A stretch of DNA of 64,000 bases. Source: Paracoccaceae bacterium (GTDB taxonomy: Bacteria; Pseudomonadota; Alphaproteobacteria; Rhodobacterales; Rhodobacteraceae). Positions within the stretch are counted from its first letter, which is position 1. Each line of letters opens with the position of its first letter. The position numbers and the translations under genes were made by a program. This document shows, piece after piece, positions 34,668 through 43,088 of this stretch. Location of the stretch: positions 1 through 64,000 of the forward strand of contig CANJQT010000003.1 in NCBI GenBank assembly GCA_947476475.1, written 5' to 3'. The notes beneath the pieces are model-generated. The model saw only the letters and a list, made by a program, of their open reading frames with translations. It did not search any database and was not told where the DNA came from.

Positions 34668-36248
34668 ATGCAACCTGCACTTGAATTCAGACATATTCTT
34701 CTCTCCGCCCCGAAGTTGACCGCTCGTGCGGCGTTTTCGGCCCAAAGCCGCATGATGGCTGCGGTTCCTGCCGACACGTCAGCCCGGCTTGCCCTTCTAG
34801 GCCATGATGTGCGCGCTGCGGTATCTGATGTCATCGGGGGTCTGCAACTCTTGCCCCGTGAGGGGCTCGCACCGGAAGCGCACCTTCAGCTTGAACGGGT
34901 TCGCGCCTCTGCCGAATTGCTGTCCCGTCTGATGGACGAAGGGCTGGCGGCAGTACTGGGCGAAGACAATGTCGCATCTGCGCCTACAGACAATATTCCG
35001 CTGACTGGGCTGATCCATGACATCGAAGCCAGATGGTGCGGGCGAGCCCGTGAAAAGGGTCTGACCTTCACCGCGTCGACGGCAAGAAACGCACCGCACG
35101 TCCTGACGCTGAACCGAATTGCGCTGGATCGGATCTTGTCGAATATCCTGTCCAACGCGATCAAATACTCTGACGTCGGCGTGGTGGCACTGCATGTCGA
35201 AATAACGCCGTCGAACAGATTGCGCTTGGCGGTCACCGATGATGGACCAGGCTTTTCCGCAGAAGCGTTGGCGCGGCTGTTCGACCTTGGGGGTCGGCCC
35301 CACGACAATGAGGTGCCGGGTCAGGGTCTTGGGCTACACATTGCGCGGGGCATGGCGGGCCGTCTGGGAGGCGCGATAACGGTGGAAAACCGCACAACGG
35401 GTGGCGCCTGCATCGCCCTCGAATTGCCACCAACAAGTTGGACTACGCCCACCGCCCCGCCGGCCGCATTGCCGGATCTCAGCCATGTGAAAGTTCTGGT
35501 CGCGGATGACAGCGCCACAAATCAGGCGATCATCGGCCGGATGCTGGATCGCATGGGTGCTTCCTACGTCATCGCCGATGACGGGGTCGCGGCGCTGGAC
35601 TGGCTCAGCCGGGAAACCTTCGACCTGGCGCTGGTCGATATCGAAATGCCGCGCTTGTCGGGGCTGGATGTGATCCACCAGCTGCGGGTCGGTGCCTATG
35701 CACACAAAAACATGCCGGTAATTGCGATTACCGCCTATGTGCTGCAATCAAACCGCGATGCGATCTATGCCGCCGGGGCAGATGCCATTCTGGTCAAACC
35801 CTTGGCCGGGATCGAAACCTTTGGCGCAACCATCAGCAAGCTGCTGAACCACCCCGCCATTCCGGCAGAAGAAGCAGCGATGTCCGCAGCGGCTGCGCAG
35901 GACGATACTTCGACGCGGTTGGAACGTCTTGTCGATGCGGCAGGGCCAGACCTTGGACAGGAGCTTTTGTCGCGCCTGAGCGCGGATCTGCGCAGCGTAG
36001 AACATGGCCTGATTGAGGGCTTTGCCGCAGGCGCGGCCGAACAGATCCACAGTTGCACGCATATCCTGATCGCACTCGCTGGCACTGCCGGGGCAGAGGA
36101 GCTGCTTGCACTGGCCCGCGCGCTGAACCACACTGCCCAAACGGGGGATATCACGACTGGAAAAGCGACCATGCGTCGCGCTCTGGATTTGCTGAAACGG
36201 CTGATCACACAGACCGATGACCTGCGTTTGCGTCGGGGCGGAAACTGA
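34668..36248 (+). CDS. Cytosolic hybrid sensor histidine kinase with receiver and Hpt domains
   Basis: The 526-residue protein lacks transmembrane segments. It has a dimerisation domain with His46 ('LALLGHDVRAAV'), an HATPase domain with N-box Asn159/163, DDGPGF (191-196) and GQGLGLHI (218-225), a receiver domain with phospho-acceptor Asp324 ('LALVDIEMPRLSG') and Lys377, and a C-terminal Hpt-like domain with His465 ('CTHILIALAGTAGAEEL'). This His-Asp-His layout fits a phosphorelay. The next gene, encoding a sigma-54 activator, starts on the last base of its stop (TGATG). The stimulus is unknown because there is no obvious sensor domain. Confidence 0.9.
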   Translation: MQPALEFRHILLSAPKLTARAAFSAQSRMMAAVPADTSARLALLGHDVRAAVSDVIGGLQLLPREGLAPEAHLQLERVRASAELLSRLMDEGLAAVLGEDNVASAPTDNIPLTGLIHDIEARWCGRAREKGLTFTASTARNAPHVLTLNRIALDRILSNILSNAIKYSDVGVVALHVEITPSNRLRLAVTDDGPGFSAEALARLFDLGGRPHDNEVPGQGLGLHIARGMAGRLGGAITVENRTTGGACIALELPPTSWTTPTAPPAALPDLSHVKVLVADDSATNQAIIGRMLDRMGASYVIADDGVAALDWLSRETFDLALVDIEMPRLSGLDVIHQLRVGAYAHKNMPVIAITAYVLQSNRDAIYAAGADAILVKPLAGIETFGATISKLLNHPAIPAEEAAMSAAAAQDDTSTRLERLVDAAGPDLGQELLSRLSADLRSVEHGLIEGFAAGAAEQIHSCTHILIALAGTAGAEELLALARALNHTAQTGDITTGKATMRRALDLLKRLITQTDDLRLRRGGN

Positions 36249-37648
36249 TGGACACACATCGCCTGCTTCTGATCGAAGACACAGCCTCGCTTCAGCTGGT
36301 CTACCAGTCTGTCCTTCAGACGGCAGGGTATGCGGTGACGGTCGCTGGCGACGGCGCCAGCGCCCTGTCGCTGTTCTTGTCCAATCCGCCGTCGGCCGTG
36401 ATCATGGACCTGATGCTGCCCGACCGCGAAGGGCTGGACCTGATGCAAGACCTGCTGGCGACCCGACCTGACATGCCAGTCATTGTCATTACCGCGAACG
36501 GTTCCATCAACCGCGCAGTCGAAGCGATGCGCGCCGGAGCCCATGAATTCCTGGTCAAACCCTTCGACGAGCAGCGGTTTCTGAATGCCGTGGCTTCAGC
36601 TGTGGCCCGCGTGGCGAGGCCGGTGAATGGCGACATGGGCGCCGCTGGGGGTTCGCCCGCAACCGCGCCGCCCGGCGCCTTCATCGGCACCTCACCCGCC
36701 ATGCAGCAGGTTTATGCCAAGATCCGCTCGGTCGCCCCTTCGATGGCCACCGTCTTCATTACCGGTGAAAGCGGCACTGGCAAGGAACTGTGCGCCCAGG
36801 CCGTGCACGACCTGTCCAACCGCAGCCACGGCCCTTTCGTGCCACTGAACTGCGGGGCAATTCCGTCAGAACTGCTGGAATCCGAAGTTTTCGGCCATGT
36901 GAAAGGCTCTTTCACCGGCGCGATTTCCGACAAGCCCGGTGCTGCAGCCATGGCGGATGGCGGCACCCTGTTTCTGGACGAGATCTGCGAACTGGATCTG
37001 GGTCTTCAGACAAAGCTGTTGCGGTTCCTGCAAAGCTCTACCATCCAGCCTGTCGGTGCCAGCCGCCCCCGCAAGGTCAATGTGCGCATCGTCTGCGCCA
37101 CCAATCGCGATCCCATGGATGCCGTCCGTCGCGGCCAGTTCCGTGAAGACCTTTACTATCGCCTGCATGTGGTGCCCATCCACATGCCAGCGCTGCGCGA
37201 GCGCGGCAACGATGTTGTTGAAATCGCCAGATCGGCCCTAGCTGACATGTCGCGCGAAGAAGGGCGGCATTTCGAGGGGCTGGACGACGATGTGATATCG
37301 CTTCTGCCCCAGCTTCCCTGGCCGGGGAATGTGCGCCAGTTGCTGAACGTGATCCGCCAGGTTGTTGTGATGAACAACGCGCCGCTTCTGCGCCGCGACA
37401 TGCTTCCCAAAGAACTGGAAACCGACACAACCCCGCAGCGCCCGGCACAAAGATTCACGATCATGTCCGATCAGCCCGCGCTCGAGGCTTTGCTTGGCAG
37501 AAGTCTGGCTGAAATCGAGCGGGCCGTGATCGAAGCGACCATCGCCATGCATGGCGGTTCAGTCACCCGCGCCGCCCGGGTTCTAGAAGTGGCGCCATCG
37601 ACACTCTATCGCAAGATTGAAGCCTGGGCTGACAAGACGCCCGAATGA
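36248..37648 (+). CDS. Sigma-54-dependent response regulator (NtrC/LuxO type)
   Basis: The 466-residue protein has an N-terminal receiver (Asp54 in 'AVIMDLMLP'), an AAA+ domain with Walker A GESGTGKE (173-180), the sigma-54 contact loop GSFTGA (220-225, in place of the commoner GAFTGA) and Walker B GTLFLDE (239-245), and a C-terminal Fis-like helix-turn-helix ('SVTRAARVLEVAPSTLYRKI'). It activates RpoN promoters when phosphorylated. It overlaps the hybrid kinase gene by one base and is its likely partner. The kinase's Hpt domain could feed Asp54. Target genes are not evident. Confidence 0.93.
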   Translation: MDTHRLLLIEDTASLQLVYQSVLQTAGYAVTVAGDGASALSLFLSNPPSAVIMDLMLPDREGLDLMQDLLATRPDMPVIVITANGSINRAVEAMRAGAHEFLVKPFDEQRFLNAVASAVARVARPVNGDMGAAGGSPATAPPGAFIGTSPAMQQVYAKIRSVAPSMATVFITGESGTGKELCAQAVHDLSNRSHGPFVPLNCGAIPSELLESEVFGHVKGSFTGAISDKPGAAAMADGGTLFLDEICELDLGLQTKLLRFLQSSTIQPVGASRPRKVNVRIVCATNRDPMDAVRRGQFREDLYYRLHVVPIHMPALRERGNDVVEIARSALADMSREEGRHFEGLDDDVISLLPQLPWPGNVRQLLNVIRQVVVMNNAPLLRRDMLPKELETDTTPQRPAQRFTIMSDQPALEALLGRSLAEIERAVIEATIAMHGGSVTRAARVLEVAPSTLYRKIEAWADKTPE

Positions 37649-38419
37649 TCAGGTAAACTGTTCGCGCGTCAGCCGCTCTTCCAGACCATGACCGGGGTCG
37701 AACAGGATGCGGTGATCCACGTCAGGCTTTGAACAGATCTCTACCGACAACACATCGCGGACCGAAGATCGGCTATCGGCGTCGGCCATCACCGGGCGCT
37801 TTTCGGCATCCAGAACATCAAACCGAACATGTGCGGTTTTGGGCAACAGCGCGCCGCGCCAACGCCGGGGACGGAAGGCCGCCATCGCCGTCAGGGCAAG
37901 AACGTCCGATCCGATCGGCAGGATTGGCCCGTGCGCCGAATAGTTATACGCTGTCGAGCCCGCAGGGGTAGACACCAGCGCCCCATCGCAAACCAGCGCA
38001 TCCATCCGTACCCTGCCGTCAATGCTGATACGCAGTTTCGCTGCCTGTGGCCCGGCGCGCAGCAAGGCCACTTCGTTGATCGCCAGCGCCTCGTGCATCA
38101 CCCCATCGGCGCTTTCGGCGCGCATCGACAAAGGGTTTATCACCGTTTCTTCAGCCGCGCGCAGACGTTCGAACAGTGTTTCCTCGTCATATTCATTCAT
38201 CAAAAAGCCGATGGTCCCGCAGTTCATGCCATAGACAGCAATGTTACGCCGTTCCATCGCATGCAGGGTCTGCAGCATGAACCCATCCCCGCCAAGCGCC
38301 ACACTCACCTCTGCTTCGGCCTCCGGCGCCGACCCATAGCGTGCGGTAAGGCGCTCAAGCGCGGACTGCGCCGCCTCGGCCTCGCTGGCCAGAAATGTGA
38401 TGCGCTGCAAGCCTGTCAC
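37649..38419 (-). CDS. nadK: NAD kinase
   Basis: NadK phosphorylates NAD to NADP. The 256-residue protein has the '[14 protein letters not shown]' ATP/NAD site, '[12 protein letters not shown]' and '[20 protein letters not shown]', all family hallmarks. The frame is open to 38518, but a GTG at 38419 with a GGGGAA ribosome-binding site gives the normal length; the upstream residues are not NadK-like. It converges with the sigma-54 regulator gene: the two stops abut. Confidence 0.93.
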   Translation of the reverse strand: MTGLQRITFLASEAEAAQSALERLTARYGSAPEAEAEVSVALGGDGFMLQTLHAMERRNIAVYGMNCGTIGFLMNEYDEETLFERLRAAEETVINPLSMRAESADGVMHEALAINEVALLRAGPQAAKLRISIDGRVRMDALVCDGALVSTPAGSTAYNYSAHGPILPIGSDVLALTAMAAFRPRRWRGALLPKTAHVRFDVLDAEKRPVMADADSRSSVRDVLSVEICSKPDVDHRILFDPGHGLEERLTREQFT

Positions 38420-38520
38420 TGCGGTTCCCCGAAATTCTTGCCTGCATTGATCACCGTTGCGCAGACCTATGCAAGCCCCGCCTTTGCCCTGTGGTTCACG
38501 GTCTTGGCAAGCCGCCATGT

Positions 38521-38580
38521 TTCCGATAGTGGAATTGGTAGCGCCTCCGACACAAAAGAGGTCGGTTTCCGATCTTCCTC
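38521..38580 (+). other. tRNA-Leu-like fragment in the glyA leader
   Basis: GTGGAATTGGTAG matches the D arm of bacterial tRNA-Leu. It is followed by a CCGAC/GTCGG stem with a nine-base loop where the anticodon arm would be, then TTTCCGA, as after the anticodon arm of tRNA-Leu. There is no matching acceptor or T arm. It may be a decayed tRNA remnant, a leader structure, or chance. Confidence 0.3.
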
Positions 38581-38633
38581 CGTCGCCCTTCCTCCGCTAC
38601 AACCCCTTTCAAACCGGCACCGAGGAGACAACC

Positions 38634-39920
38634 ATGACCGCCCAGAACGGCTTTTTCACCGAACCCCTGTCATCGCGCGACCCCGAGCTTTACAGCTCTA
38701 TCGTCAACGAACTGGGGCGCCAGCGCGACGAGATCGAACTGATCGCCTCGGAAAACATCGTCAGCCGCGCGGTGATGGAAGCCCAAGGCTCGGTCATGAC
38801 CAACAAATATGCCGAAGGCTACCCGGGCAAGCGCTACTATGGCGGCTGCCAGTTCGTCGACGTGGCCGAAACCCTGGCGATCGAACGCGCGAAGAAACTG
38901 TTCAACTGCGCCTATGCCAACGTTCAGCCGAACTCGGGCAGCCAGATGAACCAGGCTGTGTTCCTGGCGCTGCTGCAGCCTGGCGACACGTTCATGGGTC
39001 TTGATCTGAACTCGGGTGGTCACCTGACCCACGGCTCGCCGGTCAACATGTCGGGCAAGTGGTTCAACGTCGTCTCCTACGGCGTGCGCAAGCAGGACGA
39101 GCGGCTGGACATGGACGCCATCCGTGAAACCGCGCTGGCAGCCAAGCCAAAGCTGATCATCGCCGGCGGCACCGCATACAGCCGCATCTGGGACTGGGAA
39201 GCCTTCCGCAAGATCGCCGATGAAGTCGGTGCATACCTGATGGTCGACATGGCCCATATCGCAGGTCTGGTCGCGGGCGGCCAGCATCCCTCGCCCCTGT
39301 CCTATGCAGATGTGGTCACCACCACCACCCACAAGTCCCTGCGCGGCCCGCGCGGAGGCATGATCCTTACGAACAAGGAAGACATCGCCAAGAAGATCAA
39401 TTCCGCCGTGTTCCCCGGCCTTCAGGGCGGCCCCCTGATGCATGTGATCGCCGCCAAGGCCGTGGCCTTCGGCGAGGCGCTGCGCCCCGAATTCCAGGAC
39501 TATGCGGCCCAGATCGTCAAGAACGCCCGCGCCATGGCCGACCAGCTGATGAAGGGCGGAATCAACATCGTTTCGGGCGGCACCGACAACCACCTGATGC
39601 TGGCCGACCTGCGCCCGAAGAAAGTGACCGGCAAGGCCACTGAACAGGCCCTTGGCCGAGCCCACATCACCTGCAACAAGAACGGCGTGCCGTTCGATCC
39701 GGAAAAGCCGATGGTCACCTCTGGCGTCCGTCTGGGCACCCCGGCGGGCACCACGCGTGGCTTCAAGGAAGCAGAATTCCGCCAGATCGCCGACTGGATC
39801 GTTGAAGTGGTCGATGGTCTGGCCGCCAATGGCGAGGAAGGCAACGGTGCTGTCGAAGCCGCCGTTCGCGCCAAGGTCAAGTCGCTGTGCGACCGTTTCC
39901 CGCTTTATCCCGGGATGTGA
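38634..39920 (+). CDS. glyA: Serine hydroxymethyltransferase
   Basis: GlyA interconverts serine and glycine with tetrahydrofolate, using PLP. The 428-residue protein has the PLP lysine in '[17 protein letters not shown]', '[14 protein letters not shown]' and the N-terminal '[14 protein letters not shown]'. It starts at ATG 38634 after CGAGGAGA; the frame is open to 38457 but lacks family similarity there. It ends in a strong rho-independent terminator. Confidence 0.97.
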   Translation: MTAQNGFFTEPLSSRDPELYSSIVNELGRQRDEIELIASENIVSRAVMEAQGSVMTNKYAEGYPGKRYYGGCQFVDVAETLAIERAKKLFNCAYANVQPNSGSQMNQAVFLALLQPGDTFMGLDLNSGGHLTHGSPVNMSGKWFNVVSYGVRKQDERLDMDAIRETALAAKPKLIIAGGTAYSRIWDWEAFRKIADEVGAYLMVDMAHIAGLVAGGQHPSPLSYADVVTTTTHKSLRGPRGGMILTNKEDIAKKINSAVFPGLQGGPLMHVIAAKAVAFGEALRPEFQDYAAQIVKNARAMADQLMKGGINIVSGGTDNHLMLADLRPKKVTGKATEQALGRAHITCNKNGVPFDPEKPMVTSGVRLGTPAGTTRGFKEAEFRQIADWIVEVVDGLAANGEEGNGAVEAAVRAKVKSLCDRFPLYPGM

Positions 39921-39941
39921 TTTCCGGGAAAACCCGGTTCG

Positions 39942-39972
39942 ATAAGGGGGCTTCGGCCCCCTTATTTTTTTT
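39942..39972 (+). terminator. Rho-independent terminator of glyA
   Basis: ATAAGGGGGC (39942-39951) pairs with GCCCCCTTAT (39956-39965) around a stable TTCG loop, followed by seven more T residues. A smaller CCGGG-AAAA-CCCGG hairpin (39924-39937) precedes it. Confidence 0.92.
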
Positions 39973-40291
39973 GCAACTTCATATTATTGCGTCACAGGCA
40001 CGCCACATCTAGCCCAACATTGGCCAAGGCGCGCGCCCCTGCCCACCGATCGCGCTTTTTTTTGGCGCTGCTCGACAATACCAGCGCCCCCAGACACAAC
40101 CCTGCCGCTGGCGGTCGTTCTGACCAGCCCGTTTCCGCGGTTGGCAAAGAAGGCGGGAACCTTCGCCAAACACGCCTCTCGGTGGGTCGAAGGCGCTGGC
40201 GCCCGTGCCCCTCTCAAACTTTTGTCATGCTGATTGCTTCTCTTTGGCTGTCTTGTCAGCGTCAGCCTGATCTGCCGACGTCAGCAGGCAC
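39973..40291. other. Gene-free spacer after the glyA terminator
   Basis: These 319 bases contain no convincing gene. A short minus-strand frame (39984-40217) is Ala/Arg-rich with no start signal and no family resemblance. An eight-T run occurs at about 40057-40064. I see no repeat shared with the other spacers. Confidence 0.4.
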
Positions 40292-40651
40292 TCACAGAAA
40301 GCCGCGCCAATAAAGCACAACTGCCGCAAGGCTGAGTGTCAGCGCCGTTGTTGCGGCAACGGATCTGACAATGCCGTAAACCCCACCATAGATTGGGGTC
40401 GCTGATTTCAGATGGCGGGCACAGATGTCATAAGCCTGCGCTGCGCGCGCCGGGTCTACCTGTGTGTGGCGTTTGGGGTGCTGGGCCATCTCGGCGGCTT
40501 CCGCCAGAAATTGCGCAGCGCCCAGGACCTTGCGCGGCAGATGGCGGCCTGCGCGCCGCAGTTTGGCTTCCAGCCCCTCTCCCTTGATCCCCATCTGGGT
40601 TTCAAGCAGTTCGGCGATACGGTCGGCCATCTGACTGATGCTTGCATTCAT
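40292..40651 (-). CDS. Small membrane protein, phage holin/DUF-like, unknown function
   Basis: The 119-residue product begins MNASISQMADRIAELLETQMGIKGEGLEAKLRRAG and is soluble and helical for about 95 residues. It ends in one hydrophobic segment ('SVAATTALTLSLAAVVLYW'). I do not recognise a named family. A GAGGAG ribosome-binding site supports the ATG at 40651. It is divergent from the esterase gene at 40726. Confidence 0.7.
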   Translation of the reverse strand: MNASISQMADRIAELLETQMGIKGEGLEAKLRRAGRHLPRKVLGAAQFLAEAAEMAQHPKRHTQVDPARAAQAYDICARHLKSATPIYGGVYGIVRSVAATTALTLSLAAVVLYWRGFL

Positions 40652-40725
40652 GATCTTTTCTCCTCTTAAACAGTAGCGCGCGCCGGACGCTCTGGAAAGC
40701 ACTGGCCGAAAAGGTAAGGGAACCC

Positions 40726-41487
40726 ATGCTGAACCTTGTTTCTTTTGGCAACGATAGCGCGATGCCGCCCCTATTGATCGTGCATGGCCTTTTTGGCTCT
40801 GCCCGGAACTGGGGGGCAATTGCACGGCGGATGGCGGATGGGCGACGCGTGGTCACGGTCGATATGCGCAATCATGGCGACAGTTTCTGGGCGGCCAGCC
40901 ACAGTTATGCCGACATGGCGGGCGATCTGGCAGAGGTCATTGAAACCGAAGGGACCCCCATGGATGTGGTGGGCCATTCGATGGGCGGCAAGGCAGCGAT
41001 GGTGTTGGCCCTGACCCGGCCTGACCTGATCAACCGTCTGGTGGTGACCGACATTGCGCCGGTGCCTTACGACCATTCCAACCTGCATCTGGTTGCGGCA
41101 ATGCAGGCGATGGATCTGACGGGCCTGAGCAGCCGGGCCGATGCGGATCGGCGGCTTGCCGGGGCAGTTCCAGATGCTGGCACCCGGGCTTTCTTGCTGC
41201 AGTCTCTGGACCTCAAGGCTGACCCACCACGTTGGCGGCTAAACCTTGATGTGTTGGGCGAAGACATGGCCAACGTGACGGGCTGGCCCGAGATCAGCGG
41301 CAGATTCGAAGGGCCGGTGCTGTTTCTTGCGGGGGGCGACTCGCAGTATGTACGCACCGAGCACCGTGAAAAGATAAAGCGGCTGTTCCCCAAGGCGATC
41401 ATGGCCAAAATACCCGGCGCCGGGCACTGGCTGCATGCTGACAAGCCACGGGAATTTGAAGCGGCGCTTCGGGTGTTTCTGACCTAA
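40726..41487 (+). CDS. Alpha/beta-fold hydrolase (YbfF-like esterase)
   Basis: The 253-residue protein has the alpha/beta-hydrolase order: oxyanion segment 'LLIVHGLFGSARNWG', nucleophile elbow 'GHSMGGKAAM' (about residue 86), an acid after 'FLAGGDS', and the catalytic His in 'IPGAGHWLHAD'. It is closest in pattern to YbfF-type acyl-CoA/short-chain esterases. The substrate is not known. It stands alone, with the lipoprotein gene converging on it. Confidence 0.9.
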   Translation: MLNLVSFGNDSAMPPLLIVHGLFGSARNWGAIARRMADGRRVVTVDMRNHGDSFWAASHSYADMAGDLAEVIETEGTPMDVVGHSMGGKAAMVLALTRPDLINRLVVTDIAPVPYDHSNLHLVAAMQAMDLTGLSSRADADRRLAGAVPDAGTRAFLLQSLDLKADPPRWRLNLDVLGEDMANVTGWPEISGRFEGPVLFLAGGDSQYVRTEHREKIKRLFPKAIMAKIPGAGHWLHADKPREFEAALRVFLT

Positions 41488-41488
41488 C

Positions 41489-41788
41489 TCAGCATTTCAG
41501 GCGAAACCTTGCCTCGCCTGTATCGCCAGGCAGGCCGGTTATCATGCTGCCAGGAACCGGCTGGCACCCGGTTGTCGCCAGGATTGCTTGTTTCATCAGG
41601 TCAGGCACGGAGGCGCGTTCGGTGCGGGTCAGATAGCCAAGGCGAACCACTTCTGCACGGTCACCCTTTTGAAAAATGACGAAAGTGATGCCATCCAGCG
41701 TCACTTCGTGCCGGGCGGACCCAAAGAATTGCGGGGCGGGCGAGGCGCCGCAGGCGGTAAGCAAAAGGGGTAGGATCAAACGTTTCAT
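41489..41788 (-). CDS. Small lipoprotein
   Basis: The 99-residue protein has a short lipoprotein signal with lipobox 'LLLTACGAS' (Cys14), so it should be acylated and anchored in the envelope. The mature part has 'VTLDGITFVIFQKGDRAEVVRLGYL' and two further cysteines ('TTGCQP', C-terminal 'LKC') that may form a disulfide. No family is recognised. The upstream open frame to 41989 is not supported. Confidence 0.72.
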   Translation of the reverse strand: MKRLILPLLLTACGASPAPQFFGSARHEVTLDGITFVIFQKGDRAEVVRLGYLTRTERASVPDLMKQAILATTGCQPVPGSMITGLPGDTGEARFRLKC

Positions 41789-41960
41789 CACCAGACTGTC
41801 GCGCTGAATGCTTAAGGGCGGATTAATCTCTGGCCGCAAGCGCAGCGAAAACCGGCGGCGGCGCGGTTTATGGACATTGCGCATGACCGGGGGGCCCGTG
41901 GGGGGTGCCGCCGCAATCGGGTGTCTGAAGAAGCATCCGGCGGCACCGGGGTTTGGGGCC

Positions 41961-42290
41961 TTAGGCCGGCGACTGGTATTTGGCGGCAATCGCGCCCGCG
42001 GCCTTTTGCGCGGCCATAAATTCGTCTGAGGTGAAGGCCTGAACCGACTTGAGCCCGGTCACCGCCCCCGTCGCCCCGGCGACCATCAGGCAGGCCAGCA
42101 TCCGGGTCTGATCATCGGTGACCACGGTCATGGTGAAATCGTGATCACCGGTCGTCAGGTAGTAGCTTTCCATCTTGCCGCCCGCCGCCGCGACCAGCGC
42201 CCCGGTGGCCGCTGCCCGGTCGCTGGGCTTGGCGATCATGCCCTTCATGGCGGCAGCCGTATAGCTGCCGGTGATGATGTAACGTGCCAT
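41961..42290 (-). CDS. GYD domain protein
   Basis: The 109-residue protein is a GYD-domain member of the dimeric alpha/beta-barrel type. It shows 'MARYIITGSYTAAAMKGM', a central 'AAAGGKMESYYLTTGDHDFTMTVV' and a C-terminal 'VTGLKSVQAFTSDEFMAA'. The function of the family is unknown. The ATG at 42290 is preferred over an adjacent TTG, and GGGAGGG precedes it. The gene is followed on its 5' side by the large palindrome-rich spacer. Confidence 0.87.
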   Translation of the reverse strand: MARYIITGSYTAAAMKGMIAKPSDRAAATGALVAAAGGKMESYYLTTGDHDFTMTVVTDDQTRMLACLMVAGATGAVTGLKSVQAFTSDEFMAAQKAAGAIAAKYQSPA

Positions 42291-42429
42291 CAAAACAACC
42301 CTCCCAAAGATTCGGCCGCAGACCGCCCCCGGGCACCGCGCTTCGGCAGATCAGTCTGCGACGCGGGGCCGAGTGTAACACAGGTTTCGGGGTTCACGAA
42401 GGGCGGGCCGTTGGCGGGATCAGGGGAAG

Positions 42430-42445
42430 TGTCCGAATTCGGACA
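42430..42445. promoter_or_regulatory. 16-bp perfect palindrome beside an AT-rich segment
   Basis: TGTCCGAATTCGGACA is perfectly symmetric. It lies 140 bases upstream of the GYD gene start and is followed by a 65-base AT-rich stretch containing a second palindrome, AATTTTAAAATT (42477-42488). This fits an operator with a promoter, but no regulator is adjacent. Confidence 0.5.
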
Positions 42446-42518
42446 AATCACATTTTTGTTTTGGATCAATGGGTTGAATTTTAAAATTAACCAGATTTTT
42501 ACTGTTTGGACGGGCAGA

Positions 42519-42708
42519 GGACCGGATAGGGACGTGCCAGTGGCACGTTCCCCGGTCCGATTGGCCGAAGGCGCAAGCCGCAGGCCAAGGGGGTATCGGG
42601 TATCGCCGGACGGCAGTAAATCGGGGCGCGGCTGCATGGGGTGAGACCGGATCGGAAACGATCCGGTGGACCGTTTCCCGGTCGAACGCCCGCCCGCGCC
42701 GGGCGGGC
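42519..42708. repeat. Run of consecutive hairpins
   Basis: Five strong inverted repeats occur in 190 bases: GGACCGG/CCGGTCC (42519-42558) enclosing ACGTGCCA/TGGCACGT; TTGGCC/GGCCAA (42561-42588); ACCGGATCG-GAAA-CGATCCGGT (42646-42667); GACCG/CGGTC (42669-42683); and GCCCGCCCG/CGGGCGGGC (42688-42708). The GAAA loop on a nine-base stem is characteristic of folded RNA. Confidence 0.7.
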
Positions 42709-42725
42709 CGGGCGGCAGGCGCGGC

Positions 42726-42799
42726 GTAGGGCGGGGTTCACCCCGCCGATGCGCGGCGGGGTGCGGCGGGGGGGAGAGTCGGGGTGAACCCCGACCTAC
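42726..42799. repeat. REP doublet (REPIN) 1
   Basis: A REP unit GTAG plus hairpin GGCGGGGT-TC-ACCCCGCC (42726-42747) faces an inverted REP whose hairpin is GTCGGGGT-GA-ACCCCGAC ending in CTAC (42778-42799). The GTAG tetranucleotide at the base of the hairpin is the mark of REP sequences recognised by RAYT (TnpA-REP) transposases. Confidence 0.75.
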
Positions 42800-42820
42800 G
42801 GGGATCGAGGAACGCGCTTT

Positions 42821-42907
42821 GTAGGGTGCGCATTCATGCGCACCATCGAGCGGGCCGGGAGGTGTTTGGCGAGGGCGGGACGTGGTGCGCATGAATGCGC
42901 ACCCTAC
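42821..42907. repeat. REP doublet (REPIN) 2
   Basis: Positions 42821-42844 and 42884-42907 are exact reverse complements. Each is GTAG plus a nine-base-arm hairpin (GGTGCGCAT/ATGCGCACC) with the same TTC-centred loop seen in doublet 1. The two doublets share layout but differ in stem sequence. Confidence 0.78.
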
Positions 42908-43088
42908 GGCTGGCTGGGCAAGGATGACGCGGGTTCACGGCTTGACACGCCCGACTCCGGGCTTTTCCACGACCGCCGACATTGCTCGGCGCGAAAAACA
43001 CTTGTTCAGCTGGCAAAATCAGGCAGACTTGCCATCAAGTCGCAGGCCACTTCGGGAATGTCGGCTTGGACCCTTGGAGGTGCCTCCC

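Larger units (their letters stand above)
42291..43088. other. Gene-free, palindrome-rich spacer
   Basis: No real gene is visible in this 798-base spacer. It holds a 16-bp palindrome, an AT-rich segment (about 42446-42510), a run of five hairpins (42519-42708) and two REP doublets (42726-42907). A plus-strand frame from 42882 into the methyltransferase runs through a REP and is not coding until 43089. Confidence 0.75.

Noticed and set aside
32594-34834. 746-codon open frame on the minus strand opposite prpE
   Set aside because: It is the antisense of a clear prpE gene; long stop-free antisense frames are common in GC-rich DNA and this one has no family resemblance.
39984-40217. 77-codon minus-strand frame after glyA
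   Set aside because: It is Ala/Arg/Gly-rich and lacks a ribosome-binding site and family features.
42882-43088. N-terminal extension of the methyltransferase through a REP doublet
   Set aside because: The ribosome-binding site and family-like start are at 43089; the upstream residues come from repeat DNA.
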